A stretch of 64,000 bases of DNA from the NCBI GenBank assembly GCA_036435485.1, contig CM071600.1, positions 46,869,546 through 46,933,545 on the forward strand, read 5' to 3'. The DNA is from Saposhnikovia divaricata. Lineage: Eukaryota; Streptophyta; Magnoliopsida; Apiales; Apiaceae. Below the pieces are notes generated by a model. The model was not told the DNA's origin and did not search any database. It worked only from the letters and a program-made list of their open reading frames with translations. Both the position numbers and the translations under genes were made by a program. Of this stretch, positions 33,601 to 45,360 are shown one piece after another. Numbering within the stretch: the stretch's first letter is position 1; each line of letters starts with the position of its first letter.

Positions 33601-34055
33601 AGTTATAGATCCTACGAAAAGTGGGAGTTTGGAAAAGAATTTGACAAATACGTCAAAGTGGGAGATGTTGTATTTGACATATTTTGTCAAATAATATAAA
33701 TAAAGTAAATAGATACATAAATGTATTTAGTAGTTACAAATATTAAATTGATTGTGTAATTATGTATTTGAAGGTTACAAATATTGGTTAAATGCACATT
33801 TAAATATATAAGTTATACATTTGTTTACATAGTGACATTGATGGATACTTAATGGGCAGTTACATTTTTGGGGTGGAGAAATTATTAGAATTGCCTATAT
33901 ATAGAGATTTGTTTCTATAAAAAAAGGTACTTGCAAGAAATAAAGACATACCTTGTTCAATATAATTTTGGAACCCCTAAAAAGTGTTATATTCAATTTT
34001 ATTCGATTACTCAAAATATTTCACTCATTGCATTAATAAGTAACACATCAGACTG

Positions 34056-35805
34056 AGATCATGTTGATTACTGGCCATCGGGGTTGTGGGTTGCTATCTT
34101 GATCATCATCCCTTCTATTATAATCTTTTATTTGATTACCACGATCTTCACCCTTAGTGAAGTGGCTCAGTTTCCCTCTACGGATAAAAAACTCGATCTC
34201 ATCTTTGAGTTGCTTACAATCATCAGTGTCATGCCCCACATCTCTATGGAATCTGCAATACTGATTCTTGTTTCTCTTTGCGGGATCACCCCTAAGTGGT
34301 TTCGGCCATCGAAAATCCTTATCATTCTCAAGGTCCAACAAGATTCGACTCCTAGGAGTATTCAACCTTGCATACTCAGTGAACCTTGGTCCTTGGTTCT
34401 TCTTAGGGGCAGAGTCGGAGTCCTCGCTAGTTCGGGGATGCTTGTCCCTAGCATCATACACCTGGTCATCATTCTCCTGGTCTTGCTTTCTTCTTGGAGT
34501 CATTGTTACCTCCTCCCTTACCTACTGCGGTCTCTTTCTTCATGCTATCCTCAGCTTTAATGTACTTATCGGTCCTTCGTTGGAGCTCAGCCATGTTCTT
34601 AGGGGGATGCTTCGCTAGTGACCTTTTAAAGAAGAGGTCAGTGGTTCCGTGCTCCAGGGCTACCATGGCCACCTTATTTTCCAAGTCATTAATATTTATT
34701 GTCTCCTTAGTGAATCGCTTGAGGTAATCCCTCACATTTTCATTCTTTCCTTGCACCACATACATGAGAGATGCGGAGCTTTTCTCATGAACCCTTCCAC
34801 TGATAAATTGACTAATAAAAGCTGCACTCAACTCCTTAAAATAGCCAATTGAATTTGCAGGCAATCGGCTACACCATCTTTGAGCCATACCCGACAGGGT
34901 TTGAGGGAAGGCATCACTCGCAGGCTGCAATAGCAGTGCATTCGAAAATGTCCTGACATGATTTGCGGGATCACCCGTTCCATCATAAGCCTTGATTGTC
35001 GGCATCTTAAAATTCTTTGAGATTCGAGCATTCATCACCTCCTCAGTAAACGGGGGTGTGGGATCGTCAAGACCTCCAAGTGGCATCAGATCTTTGGGGT
35101 TACCCCTAGGGGTTTCCACCCTTGTGGTTTTTCCAGTTGAGGCATCAGCCCTTTTCTGCCTCCTTGAAGGCCTCTCCAAGTTTATGATGGGTATCCTCCC
35201 TGAGGTTGGAGGAGGTTGAGTTTGATTTAATCTAGCTTGCTCCCTTGCCATATCCTCCTTTAACTTTAAGATCTCGGCCTCATGAGCCTTGATCCTCTCA
35301 GGAGTTGTCAAAGGGGGTCCATCATGGATAGTTTGAGTCCTCCTTCGAGATTCTCGGCTAGCACGTCGCCTCCACGGGGCTTTATCACGATCATCATCAT
35401 CAGATGTCGAATCATCAGTATAAGGGCCAAAGTAGTCATCATACTCTCGATCTCGGATTTGTAAGGCATGACCACTTGGTCCAGGGCTCGAATAGGAGGG
35501 TAGTTAGGCAGACCATACATCGGGTTGGTACTCATGGGGAGATCCGTAGTATGGATCTGTACCCCTGGTGGCAACGGCTAGTTAGGGTTAACAAGAGGAG
35601 AAACCACCATCTGAAGAGGATTGGTTTCTGGGTTGACGACCACAGGTAAAGTTCTCTCAACATGGGGATTCGTCCTTGAAGGTTGAGAAACTTGAGGTTG
35701 GATGATCGCCCCTGTTGTTGGGGGTATTGGTTTAGTGGCAGGTGGAGCAGTGCTGAGAGGTAGAGCCTCAGTAGTGACTGGTACGGTTCTTCGTGTGTTG
35801 ACCAT
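34056..35805 (-). pseudogene. Gypsy gag polyprotein, broken
   Basis: Starts MVNTRR at 35805, 16 bp past the primer-binding site. A stop falls at 35578-35580, a frameshift near 35450 and another near 34500, so the protein is split over three frames. The middle part (35311-34469) holds the retrotransposon gag domain (DPANHVRTF, FKELSAAFISQF, VRDYLKRF). The last part (34503-34056) holds the knuckle-like CRFHRDVGHDTDDC and ends PVINMI, the same place covered at the window start on the + strand. Confidence 0.88.
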
Positions 35806-35838
35806 GGTTGATGTCTTGTTCCCACAGACGGTGCCAAA

Positions 35839-36334
35839 TGTTGTGGAATAAAACTAGGTTTCGTGCGCAATTAATGCTAATGTGGTTGAGCTTCGAGCTT
35901 TAATGGCTGTTTCTACGTTTCGAGACTGATCGGTCCTCGCAGAGTGCCTACGTATCTCGTTATTGAGAATCAAGCCAAGACGTAGTTCTGAGAATGAGGG
36001 GTCAGGTCCTTTATATAGGCTGAAAAGCCTTAGAATTATGGTAGGATTCGGAGACTTGGCGGGCAAGTTACCTCATTGAGGAAGGTTCTAGACTCTTTCC
36101 TTGTAGGAATCAGTTTTCATGTTGAATTGGATGCCTTGGAGGCTAAGTCTAGCAGGAGTAGTATCCTTATTTGACTCTTATTTGCTGAGCTGTTTATTAC
36201 CCTTAATATTAATTACGAAATTAATATTTAATTAGGGTTTTGGGCCCCATAAATGGGCCCCACGTTTGGACCATATTGGGTCTAATTAATGTCACATTAA
36301 ATGTGTCTTTAGGGCTTATTTTTAGCCCATATCA
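35839..36334 (-). repeat. LTR of the Gypsy fragment
   Basis: 496 bp, the same length as the solo LTR at 22283-22778, and differing from it at roughly 18 positions by eye (about 96% identity). TG/CA ends. It is the 5' LTR of the minus-strand element, since the primer site and gag follow it. Confidence 0.9.
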
Positions 36335-36721
36335 ACTATCATTTAGAATACTATCAAATACGTATTATTATATTTTATTATCTTCTATAATTTATTTTCT
36401 TACTAACTAAAAAGCAAATATTAAAATTATAAATAATAAGATAAAAATATTAAATATTAAAAGAAAAATATTTAAAATATTCCGTGTATTTATAATCTAG
36501 TTTAAAATAATTTTTTATCGGTGCCCTACATAGTTTATCATCTAATAAGCCCAATGATAAGTCATCGGTACCTAAGAGCATCTCCAATAGGGTTGCCAAG
36601 AGATTGCCAACGTTGCCACACATGGCATGACAGGTTGCCCACCTATTGGAGTTGGGAGGTTGCCAAAATGTTGCCAACCAAGATTGTCAAAAGTTGGCAA
36701 CTTCCCGAATTAGTTAAAATT
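36335..36721. repeat. Helitron 3' end and truncated MITE, paralogous to 22779-23169
   Basis: Continues colinear with the right flank of the solo LTR locus (about 97% by eye): AT-rich Helitron tail with CTAG near 36498, then the PIF-type MITE starting at 36576. The MITE breaks off at ATTCATA, where copy 2 of the unit begins. It is a remnant of another version of the 22-23 kb locus. Confidence 0.85.
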
Positions 36722-37196
36722 CATAAAATGGAAGTCGACAATCTGCTTCTAGAAATAAATAATAATTGGACTTGTAAAAGTTAATATTCTGGATTGCTCA
36801 AATGGGACCCAAATGTGCAAAAAAAAAAGAAAAAAAAACCCATTAAAGTTCGGTATAACGTATGACAACTTCCGATTTTTCTCCTCAGTTGTCCATCAAT
36901 TTCATAATCACTATTTGAAAACTAGTAGTATATCTTTTGAATTGAATTCTCTAGTTTGGACCCGTAAGTAATTCGCAAATAATTTCCGTACCAAACCACA
37001 ACCCCCAGTTTCATATTAAAATTAACACAAAAAGGTCACAAGGGCATCTAGTTTTTTTCTACAAATATATACATTATATGAAGGAAAGAAAATTGTCTAA
37101 ATTCGTGCAAGTTGAACTTCAAAATGGATGTGTCACCGAATTTTATTGTTGTTGTGAATGGATTTTGATGTAATTATGGGTCGTAGTCATTTATAA
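36722..37196. other. Start of copy 2, intergenic
   Basis: Counterpart of 4934-5408. Non-coding; no gene or transposon end seen. The junction with the truncated MITE is at 36718-36725. Confidence 0.6.
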
Positions 37197-37313
37197 GAGC
37201 AAGTCAAATGCTTGATGCTATATTACTATTGCTATTGCTATTGTTATAATATAGAATCAAAAAGTGAATTTTGGTGTTAAAATAAAACTCTACCTCCAAA
37301 GCTAATTCTATAA

Positions 37314-37864
37314 GAGCATATCCAAGGGTGAAATGTAAAATTGTTAGCTAAAATGATTATCTATATTGAATATGTAAAATTTTAGCTAAGAGGAGGTATA
37401 TGTACTCCAATGGGGTTATCTATAATTATACTTAGCTTACTCAGTTATAATACCACTCAAAGTGGTGTCTGAGGAGGGTAGCTGTACGCAGACCATGCCC
37501 CTATACAATAGGGAGGCTGTTTCCGAAGGAAACCCGGCCATTACAAATACAGAAAGGAAACCTAATACAAACTAAGAAACTCACGCACACGCAGGAGTCG
37601 AACCCCTGACCTCCTTCAAAGGAGGCCAGTGGCTCAACCACTGCACCAACATGTTGTTGGCTTATCTATAATTATAATCATCTAAAATTATACATAAGAG
37701 GTTTATGAGTTCAACAAATATAGAAGACCAAATATGATTATCTATATTTTTTGCTAAGGGGAAAGAAGGTTGGAGTACCTCAATTTATAGATATCATCTA
37801 AAAGGTGCCACATAGATGCCACTTAGATAATATAGCTAAGGGGTCTCTCCCCTTGGAGATGCTC
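37314..37864. mobile_element. PIF/Harbinger-type MITE with SINE, copy 2
   Basis: Counterpart of 5532-6077 with the same TIRs and TAA flanks. Confidence 0.8.
37431..37661 (-). mobile_element. tRNA-derived SINE, copy 2
   Basis: Counterpart of 5649-5874, with the same 15-bp flanking duplication. Five bases (GGCTG) are present here that copy 1 lacks, next to TTTCCGAAGG. Confidence 0.8.
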
Positions 37865-38145
37865 TAACTAGTTTCAAATTTAACCAATTCTTTTAACTTT
37901 TACCTAACTCTTTTAACTTCTATTGAATATTCTTTACAAACTAATCTCATTCTAGTTAAATGATAATGTGGCATGGATGCATAAATGCATTCTTGGTTTC
38001 AAATTTAGCACCAAGGATGCATAATATAGCAATAGCATCAAGGATGCATCCAACTATAACATCTCTTTGGATATGAGTTTTTTAGCACTTGGTGCTATAA
38101 TATAGTAATAGCACCAAGGATGGCATTGCATTGGACTTGTTCTAA

Positions 38146-39145
38146 GGGTGTATAGATTGTAAAATGTTCAATTTCTTAAGTTTTGAGACTGTTTTCCAAA
38201 TTTCCAGTGGCCGGTTTCTGATCGTTTTCCAGATTACGGTCAGTTTAACGTCCGTCAGAATCTTTTAAATGAAAGGATCAAAATCAGAAAAATTCAAAAG
38301 TTTAATTATGTAAAGTATGAAAATTTTCGTTCAGGGACTAAAATAATAAAGTCGGTATAATTTAAGGAATATAAAATTTATTTTTTCTAATTATTTAGAT
38401 TAGAGGAAAGAAGGCTGAGGGTGAGAAGAGAGATAGGAAAGAGAGAAGGTCGGTATACATGTGCAAAAACCACTACGCAAAAAATTGAAAGAGCCTCCGG
38501 TTTTCAACAATCGGCCATGCAATAAGAAGTAAGAGCCATTAGGAGTGACCAATTAGTAAACCAACACATTCCAAACCTGTAAGAACCATTAGGAGTGAAC
38601 CAACACATTCAAACAAAACCAACCACTTTGTGATTGTGCAATAGTAATTAATAGTAGATTATTCATAAAAGTTGCAATGGACTATAATTATCTAGATTAG
38701 ATTTTACAACAAAATATCAACTTTTTCCAAGTTCTTTACGTTGGATTTTTTCACGAAGATCAAGGATTATGATTAAAATAAATGAAGTAATGGATGTAAT
38801 AGTGATTTTATTGTTAAAATAAGTGTAGTATTGAGTGTAATAGTGATTTTATTGTTAAAATAAGTGAAGTAGTGGGTGTAATAGTGTAAAGTATTGAAAA
38901 AATAGAGTGAAGTAGTGGATGTAATAATATATTTTATTATCAAAAGTTACTATTTATAGTATGTAAAAAAAATGAGAGAGACGTTCCCAAATAAAAACGT
39001 AAAGAAATGAGAGGGCCTGGAGGGTCAAAACCGAATTGTCCTAAACCAGCTGCATAGGTTGTATCTATTCATGTTACTACTACAATACAATTCCTAGTAT
39101 CCTACAAACCCACAGTGTTAAATAGAAAACCATTCACACTAACAC
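38146..39145 (+). promoter_or_regulatory. PDC upstream region, copy 2
   Basis: Counterpart of 6738-7736, with the 41-bp repeat (38773-38895) and AAACCA motifs, including one at 39127-39132. It differs from copy 1 at about ten positions, including changes inside the repeat. Confidence 0.4.
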
Positions 39146-39152
39146 TATATAA
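39146..39152 (+). promoter_or_regulatory. TATA box of PDC, copy 2
   Basis: TATATAA at the same 107-bp distance from the ATG as in copy 1. Confidence 0.65.
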
Positions 39153-39258
39153 ACAATACCACCTTTGTACAAAATCACTACTTCAATAATCTCAAAGAAC
39201 TTCAAAAATTCATCCACACCCCATTAAAATTCATCAAAAAGGGTCAAAGAATTACCCA

Positions 39259-42200
39259 ATGGGATCCGCAAATCAAGTAGGTGCAATATCGCCGGCGCCG
39301 GTGATCCCCGCCGGAACATTCACCGGAACTCTAGGCCGTCACCTAGCTCGCCGCCTAGTCCAAATCGGAGTAAAAGACGTCTTCTCAGTTGCCGGTGACT
39401 TCAACTTAATTCTACTAGACCATCTCGTCAACGAGCCGGAGCTCAATCTTGTAGGTTGCTGTAACGAGCTCAACGCCGGTTATGCTGCTGACGGATACGC
39501 ACGAGCAAAAGGCGTGGGTGCTTGTGTTGTGACTTTTACTGTTGGTGGGCTAAGTGTTTTGAACGCGATCGCTGGTGCTTATAGTGAGAATTTGCCGGTG
39601 ATATGTATTGTTGGTGGGCCCAACTCAAATGATTATGGGACTAATAGGATACTTCATCATACTATTGGGTTGCCTGATTTTAGTCAGGAGCTTCGTTGCT
39701 TTCAGACAGTCACTTGTGCCCAGGTTAGCTATTTCAAAGTTGGTGTAGGTGTGTGTATTATTTATTTTTGCTTATGATTGAAATTAAAAGGTACATTTTT
39801 GCTGCATTGTGTTATGTATAAATACTTGGGTCCTTTTCAGCAACATACATTTGTTGTAGCATAGCAGATCATACGATGATCATTTATGTGTTCGTGTAAA
39901 GTAAATTTTTTTGGTGTGAATACACAAGGGTCCAATTATTTGCTAGTGTTACATAAATCGTTTTGTGTACGCATGGCCTGTGTTTGTATTAAATAACTAG
40001 TTTATTTAATTGACAGGAACTACAAAGATTAGTTAAATTAGTATGGTAGTAGCATTTATAGCAAGCAGCTTTGGACCTACAATAAGATCTTGTTGGCAGG
40101 TAGCTCTAAATGTTGGAGTAATCAGTATCTAAAAATGGTAGTAACAGTCTGAGGACAACAAAGGTTCTTTGGGGGGATCGAAATACGTCTCATGTGTGAG
40201 TTAAAATGCGTAACGTACTAATTTCACTAACCATTATAGTTTCTGGAATTTAAATATGAATGTGGCCTGACCAGTTTTGGTATTTGAAATGATAATTGGT
40301 GGTTGGAATGATTTGGTGATGATGCTTGCAACAGGCAGTGGTTAACAACTTGGAAGATGCACACGAGCTGATTGATAATGCAATATCGACTGCTTTGAAG
40401 GAGAGCAAACCTGTGTATATCAGCGTAAGCTGCAATTTGCCTGGAATTCCTCATCCCACATTTTCTATGGACCCTGTTCCATATTTCCTTGCACCAAAGT
40501 AAGTGCTCCATCAATTTTCACTACAAGCAGAGGATTTATTGTTATTTTTTTTTAATGTTCGACCGCTAATTAATTATGGCTGCAGAGTACAAAACAGTTT
40601 CATAATATATATACACAATTGCTTATTGATGATTTGAGAATGGGAGTTACAAAGTAAGTATGATCAATGAGATTATGAGATCAATGATTGTAAAAATTGG
40701 TAACATATTAGTGCTAGACATCCTCATGTGCTATTCAATTTTCGTTAGCAGTGTGCATCACCTCTGCTCTGAACAATATGTTTATACTGCACATTAGTTA
40801 TCATTTACTGTCATTGACAGGATAATATTTGTCATAATTCTTTTCATATGTTGTTCTTTTTTGGATTCAACTTCTAGTCCTTTTTTTTTTTGTATTTATA
40901 GAAGGATGCTATTTACTTTTATTTCAGGGTCAGCAATCAATTAGGTTTAGAAGCCGCGGTGGAAGCAACAGCTGAGCTTCTGAATAAGGCTGTGAAGCCT
41001 GTCATTGTGGGAGGACCCAAGCTAAGGGTGGGAAAGGCACAAAAGGCCTTCGAGGAGTTTGCCAATGCTAGCGGGTATCCAATAGCTATCATGCCTTCAG
41101 CTAAGGGCTTGGTTCCAGAGCACCATCCTCACTTCATTGGCACATACTGGGGAGCTGTTAGTACCAGTTTTGTTGGGGAGATAGTGGAATCTGCTGATGC
41201 CTATGTCTTTGTTGGTCCTATCTTTAATGATTACAGCTCAGTTGGGTACTCGCTACTGATAAAAAAAGAGAAAGCCATCATAGTGCAGCCCAATCGTGTA
41301 ACTATTGGCAACGGTCTTTCCTTGGGTTGGGTTTTCATGGCAGATTTCTTAACTGCACTGGCTAAGAAGTTAAAGAAGAACAGTACAGCAATGGACAATT
41401 ACCGTCGTATCTATGTACCTCAAGGTATTGCCCTGAAGCGCGAGAACAGTGAGCCTCTTAGGGTCAGCATACTCTTCAAGCACATACAGGTAAAACCAGT
41501 TTCCTGATTGTTTTTAATATTCTACAGCACATGCTATTGTTTGCATTATGCTTTCCTGGAAAGAGAATTCAGACTTGGACTGTAAACATATACAGTAATT
41601 CTAACATCAAATACATTTGCTTTCTTGATTATTATGTTTTTTTTACAGTGCTTGTTTTGAATAGTTAAAAGCTTTTAATTTTGAGTTGATAAGTTGCATA
41701 GATCCATACCATTTTTCCTTTCACTCTATAGAAAATTTTCATTCAGTTATAGTATTGCCTGTTTGATAAGCAAATAAAAGCAGTTCATTTATAGGCAATG
41801 CTAAGTGGAGATACCGCAGTGATCGCAGAAACGGGGGATTCGTGGTTCAATTGCCAAAAGCTCTCACTTCCTGAAAATTGCGGGTAAATGACACATTCCA
41901 GTAAAATGTGATCTTCAGATTTTCTATATTGGTAACTTGTCTCGTGCTCCCAACAGTATCTGTTGGTTTACATTTATATTTTCTGAAACTTTATTAATAA
42001 ATCCAACTAATCATGTACTATATTTAATCAGGTATGAGTTCCAGATGCAATATGGGTCTATTGGTTGGTCAGTTGGTGCCACCCTTGGCTATGCCCAGGC
42101 TGCTAAAGACAAGCGTGTGATTGCCTTTATTGGTGATGGTAGTTTCCAGGTAAGCAATAATGCCGGTTTTAGTTTACTCCCTCCGTCCCACACTACATGT

Positions 42201-43837
42201 CTATTTGACTTTTTATATGTATTTTAAGGTGAATAAAAAACATAACTTCACATGTTATTTTTCAATTTTTTTTCTAAATTCAAATTTGATATTTAAAGTT
42301 TAATTCACAAAAAAAAAATTAAAAAATAATATACGGAGCTAACATTTTTATGCATCTTAAAATACGCGTAAAAAGTTAAAGGGACATGTATTTTTAGACT
42401 GAGGGAGTATTATGGTACAAAAAACTTTCAGCTATTTCTTGCGTCAAAGATGAATATGATGACTTTAGATGGATGAGCCATTCAATATTCTTCTACAGTA
42501 ATTATGAAGGAAAAAAAAAGGACTATTAATATTTTGTTCATAAGGTTTTAATGCATTTATGATTGGTACATTGGGGAAAGTAAATTAAGTATAATTATAA
42601 CCGCACAATAGAGTATCATAACCAATAACTAGTTCCATTTCTCCAGGTAACTGCTCAGGATATCTCAACAATGATTCGATGCGGCCAACGTACCATTATA
42701 TTTCTGATCAACAATGGAGGGTATACAATAGAAGTAGAGATTCATGACGGTCCGTACAATGTGATCAAGAACTGGAACTACACTGGACTAGTTGATGCTA
42801 TTCACAATGGTGAAGGGAAATGCTGGACTGTCAAGGTTAGCAATATTACATAAGGAATTTTTATACACTTTTATTTAAAAAGTTTTAACGAATTGAACGT
42901 AAATTCCTGATTAATATGTACATCAATTGCATTCTATCTGCCAAATAACCACCTAATTAGAATATGATAGGCAATTCTCGCTGGCATAACCGCCTTTGAA
43001 TATGATTGGTAACAAATTATGATCATGAGATGAGATGAATGGCTCTTTAGTTCTTAAAAGTATAAATGTTCTGATGGTGCAGCATAAATCAAACTTGCCA
43101 ATTGTCATGTACTCAAACTAGAGTAAGGTTAGTGTCAAGTGTCAACTATTTATAGTAATAATTATCTTAGCCTATCATGAGTTGGGAGTCATGAGTCATC
43201 ACCAGTCATTACTTTATTGGTGCTGCATTATGATCTGAACTTTTTCCTAAAAGTAGATCAATTATGCAGTGCATCTGCCTAGAATTATTAAGTCCTTGTA
43301 TTCAAGATATGAACATATAGTAGACTAAAAAGTACTCCTAGTTAATAGTTTGGCAACCTTAATAATCTATGGTACTTTCTCAACCTTGTTTAGACCATGC
43401 TCAACCGATTGAGGTCTTTTAAGTTATAGAAAATGAAAAAAAAATGTGGGTTAGTTTGAAAATCTTAAGTCCCTAGATTGATTGCAGTTCCTGGACTAGA
43501 CATCTTAAGTAGAGGCAGGTTTTCTTTTGAACTCCATTGATGCATGTATTCGGTGTATTCGGTTTTCTTTAATATAGTAACAGATGATATGCAGGAAGAA
43601 AAATTGATGCATGCAGTTATTAGGTTTCATTCAGTATTCTAACAGATGGCATGTGGGAAAATATAGGTACGCACGGAAGATGAGCTGACAGAAGCAATTG
43701 CAACAGCGACCGGAGAACAAAAGGATTCTTTATGCTTCATTGAAGTGATTTTGCACAAAGATGATACAAGCAAAGAACTTCTTGAATGGGGATCCCGAGT
43801 TTCTGCTGCTAACAGCCGCCCTCCAAATCCTCAATAG
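39259..43837 (+). CDS. PDC: Pyruvate decarboxylase, copy 2
   Basis: Exons 39259-39723, 40335-40498, 40928-41489, 41795-41883, 42032-42149, 42647-42835, 43667-43837, encoding the same 585-aa protein as copy 1 with Glu70, His133/His134, GDGS (461-464), NN (488-489) and Glu495 intact. The only differences I see within the gene are homopolymer lengths in introns 2 and 5. Any expression difference would have to come from the upstream region, where the two copies differ most. Confidence 0.96.
42177..42407. mobile_element. Stowaway MITE in PDC intron 5, copy 2
   Basis: Same element, site and TA duplication as 10767-10997 in copy 1. Confidence 0.88.
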
Positions 43838-44395
43838 AACTGTCAGTTTCATGTCATAAAACTGAATCCTGAAGTCAGTACCCCGAGTCTTTCTTTGTAA
43901 CTTGTTTGCACAGGAACTTAAAATAAATGTAGTCTTACAGAGTTGTTTGCTTGTTATATTAGCGTTCGGAAATCTCAAACGAAGTTGAAACTATCAATTG
44001 AAAATCCAGTCACTGTAATTTGTCTTCAATACATGAGTACATTAGGCTGTTGAGTTTCTGAGGTGAAGATATCTTCTTTAAATAAATCCTGAATTCGTCG
44101 TTAGTATGACACACAGCAATTAAGGTGCAGAGTAGAATTTTTGAACTAGCTGTAGTAGTGGTTGTCTGCCTAGATACTCGGTATCACAATATATACCACA
44201 TACGAATCCAACTAATGTTTTTATGTGGATCTGAATGATACTGCTTATCACCAGGATGCGAATAGATACTTTTGTATTTAATACATATAATAAATGTGTT
44301 TTAGGTTTTTGGGCAATTGTTTTCTAAATTAAATTTATTAGAAGGGTCAACATAGGCATGCTGTTGATAGCCAGAGAGGCGCATGTATTTATATA
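43838..44395 (+). other. PDC 3' region and intergenic, copy 2
   Basis: Counterpart of 12429-12986, with AATAAA near 43922. No gene. Confidence 0.5.
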
Positions 44396-45307
44396 TGTTG
44401 GAATATATTGATTCCATTATAATTTGAATTCATTAATTCGGTAAAATCAGTTCCGTTTTTACTACGGATTTTTTGCCACCGCCTTAACATAATTAATTAA
44501 CGCGGTTAATTAATTAAGGAAATTGTCACCGATTTAATTGATTAGCGCGACTAATTAATTAAGACAATTATTTAGAGGGGTGTATTCAATTCAGATTTTA
44601 ACGGATTATTAATAATCCATGGATTTTGGTAGATTGTTGTTGATTTGATATTCTGCGTAAATCTATGCATAATTGGTAGAGTCCATGCAGAATCGACGTA
44701 GAATTCGTTGAGTTTACGTAGAATTGAGCTTAAATCCACTAAAATCTCATAGAATTTGGTGAGATTTCTAAAAATTAAAAATACACTATGAAATCTAACA
44801 AAATCCACGGACTTTTAAAATCCTTCAAAGTCAATAAATTTTTGAATACCACCAGATTTTAATAGATTGTATAAAATCCATATTGAATACCTCTAGATTT
44901 TAAAAGATTATTTGAAATCCGGATTGAATACCCTCAAACTTTTTAAAAACTGAATTGAATACCATCAAATTTCAAAGGATTGTTTAAATTCTTTATTGAA
45001 TACACCCAGATTTCAATAGATTTTTTAAAATCCTGATTGAATACCCTCATATTTTCGAAATCCAAAAAAATCCTACACAATCTAAATTGAATACACCCCT
45101 CTTAGCGTACAAGTCTTCTCATCTTATAAATACTCATCTAGAGCATTAGGATTATATATTGAAAAACATACATCCTCCTCCTCTCATATACAGCCTCTTC
45201 TCTTCCAGGTGATAGTTCTTGCTCCGTTTTATCTTGGGATACACATAATTGTTACTCACACACGCACAAATATTATACTGTTTGTATTTATCGCAGATTA
45301 TCTAACA
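44396..45307 (+). mobile_element. Solo Copia-type LTR upstream of GDSL1, copy 2
   Basis: Counterpart of 12987-13898 with the same ATATA duplication. It includes the nested MITE (44575-45101) and TATAAATA (45125-45132). One substitution seen, in the CA run near 45264. Confidence 0.82.
44575..45101. mobile_element. PIF/Harbinger-type MITE nested in the solo LTR, copy 2
   Basis: Counterpart of 13166-13692, with TTA flanks and GAGGGGTGTATTC ends. Confidence 0.85.
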
Positions 45308-45360
45308 ATATAGTAATTAATTGAGCGCATTCTCCAGCCTCTTCATATGCTTTTCTACTC

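Larger units (their letters stand above)
28426..34023 (+). mobile_element. Ty1/Copia retrotransposon, full-length but decayed, copy 1
   Basis: The 5' LTR is 28426-29942 (with a Helitron inserted) and the 3' LTR 33668-34023. Both run TGTTGTATTTGACATATTTT to TTCA and share most of their length. Perfect 5-bp duplication CTCAT at 28421-28425 and 34024-34028. A primer-binding site TTGGTATCGGAGC, close to the initiator-tRNA-Met type of Copia, starts at 29943. A polypurine tract AAAGTGGGAGA precedes the 3' LTR. The inside has no open reading frame, only relics of pol on + (see 32335-33600). It carries a 1.1-kb TIR element at 30559-31677 and an AAT microsatellite at about 33358-33419. Insertion lies 48 bp past the GDSL2 stop. 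Confidence 0.93.
34056..36334 (-). mobile_element. Tat-type Gypsy fragment: LTR, primer site and gag
   Basis: On the minus strand the order is LTR (36334-35839), primer-binding site TTTGGCACCGTCTGTGGGAA directly next to it, then gag down to 34056, where similarity to the + strand copy at the window start ends. The right flank carries ACTAT (36335-36339), the same target sequence as the solo LTR at 22283-22778. Pol and the second LTR are missing, removed at the 34056 breakpoint. Confidence 0.9.
4934..36721. repeat. Tandem duplication unit, copy 1 (about 31.8 kb)
   Basis: From CATAAAATGG at 4934 the sequence matches the second copy starting at 36722. The offset is 31788 at the start, 31409 through PDC and GDSL1, and 31407 through GDSL2. 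It holds PDC, GDSL1, GDSL2 and all transposons between them. The right end of the unit (34056-36721) is a Gypsy fragment whose counterpart in copy 2 lies beyond the window, so whether copy 2 is complete cannot be seen. Confidence 0.95.
37197..38142. mobile_element. PIF/Harbinger-type MITE (outer), copy 2
   Basis: Counterpart of 5409-6734. Starts with the canonical GAGCAAGTC, TAA-flanked. It holds the inner MITE with SINE but lacks the third MITE; the unoccupied TAA is at 38057-38059. Confidence 0.7.

Noticed and set aside
34084..34560. Leu/Ser-rich + strand frames of over 100 codons, looking like membrane proteins
   Set aside because: They are antisense shadows of the minus-strand Gypsy gag.
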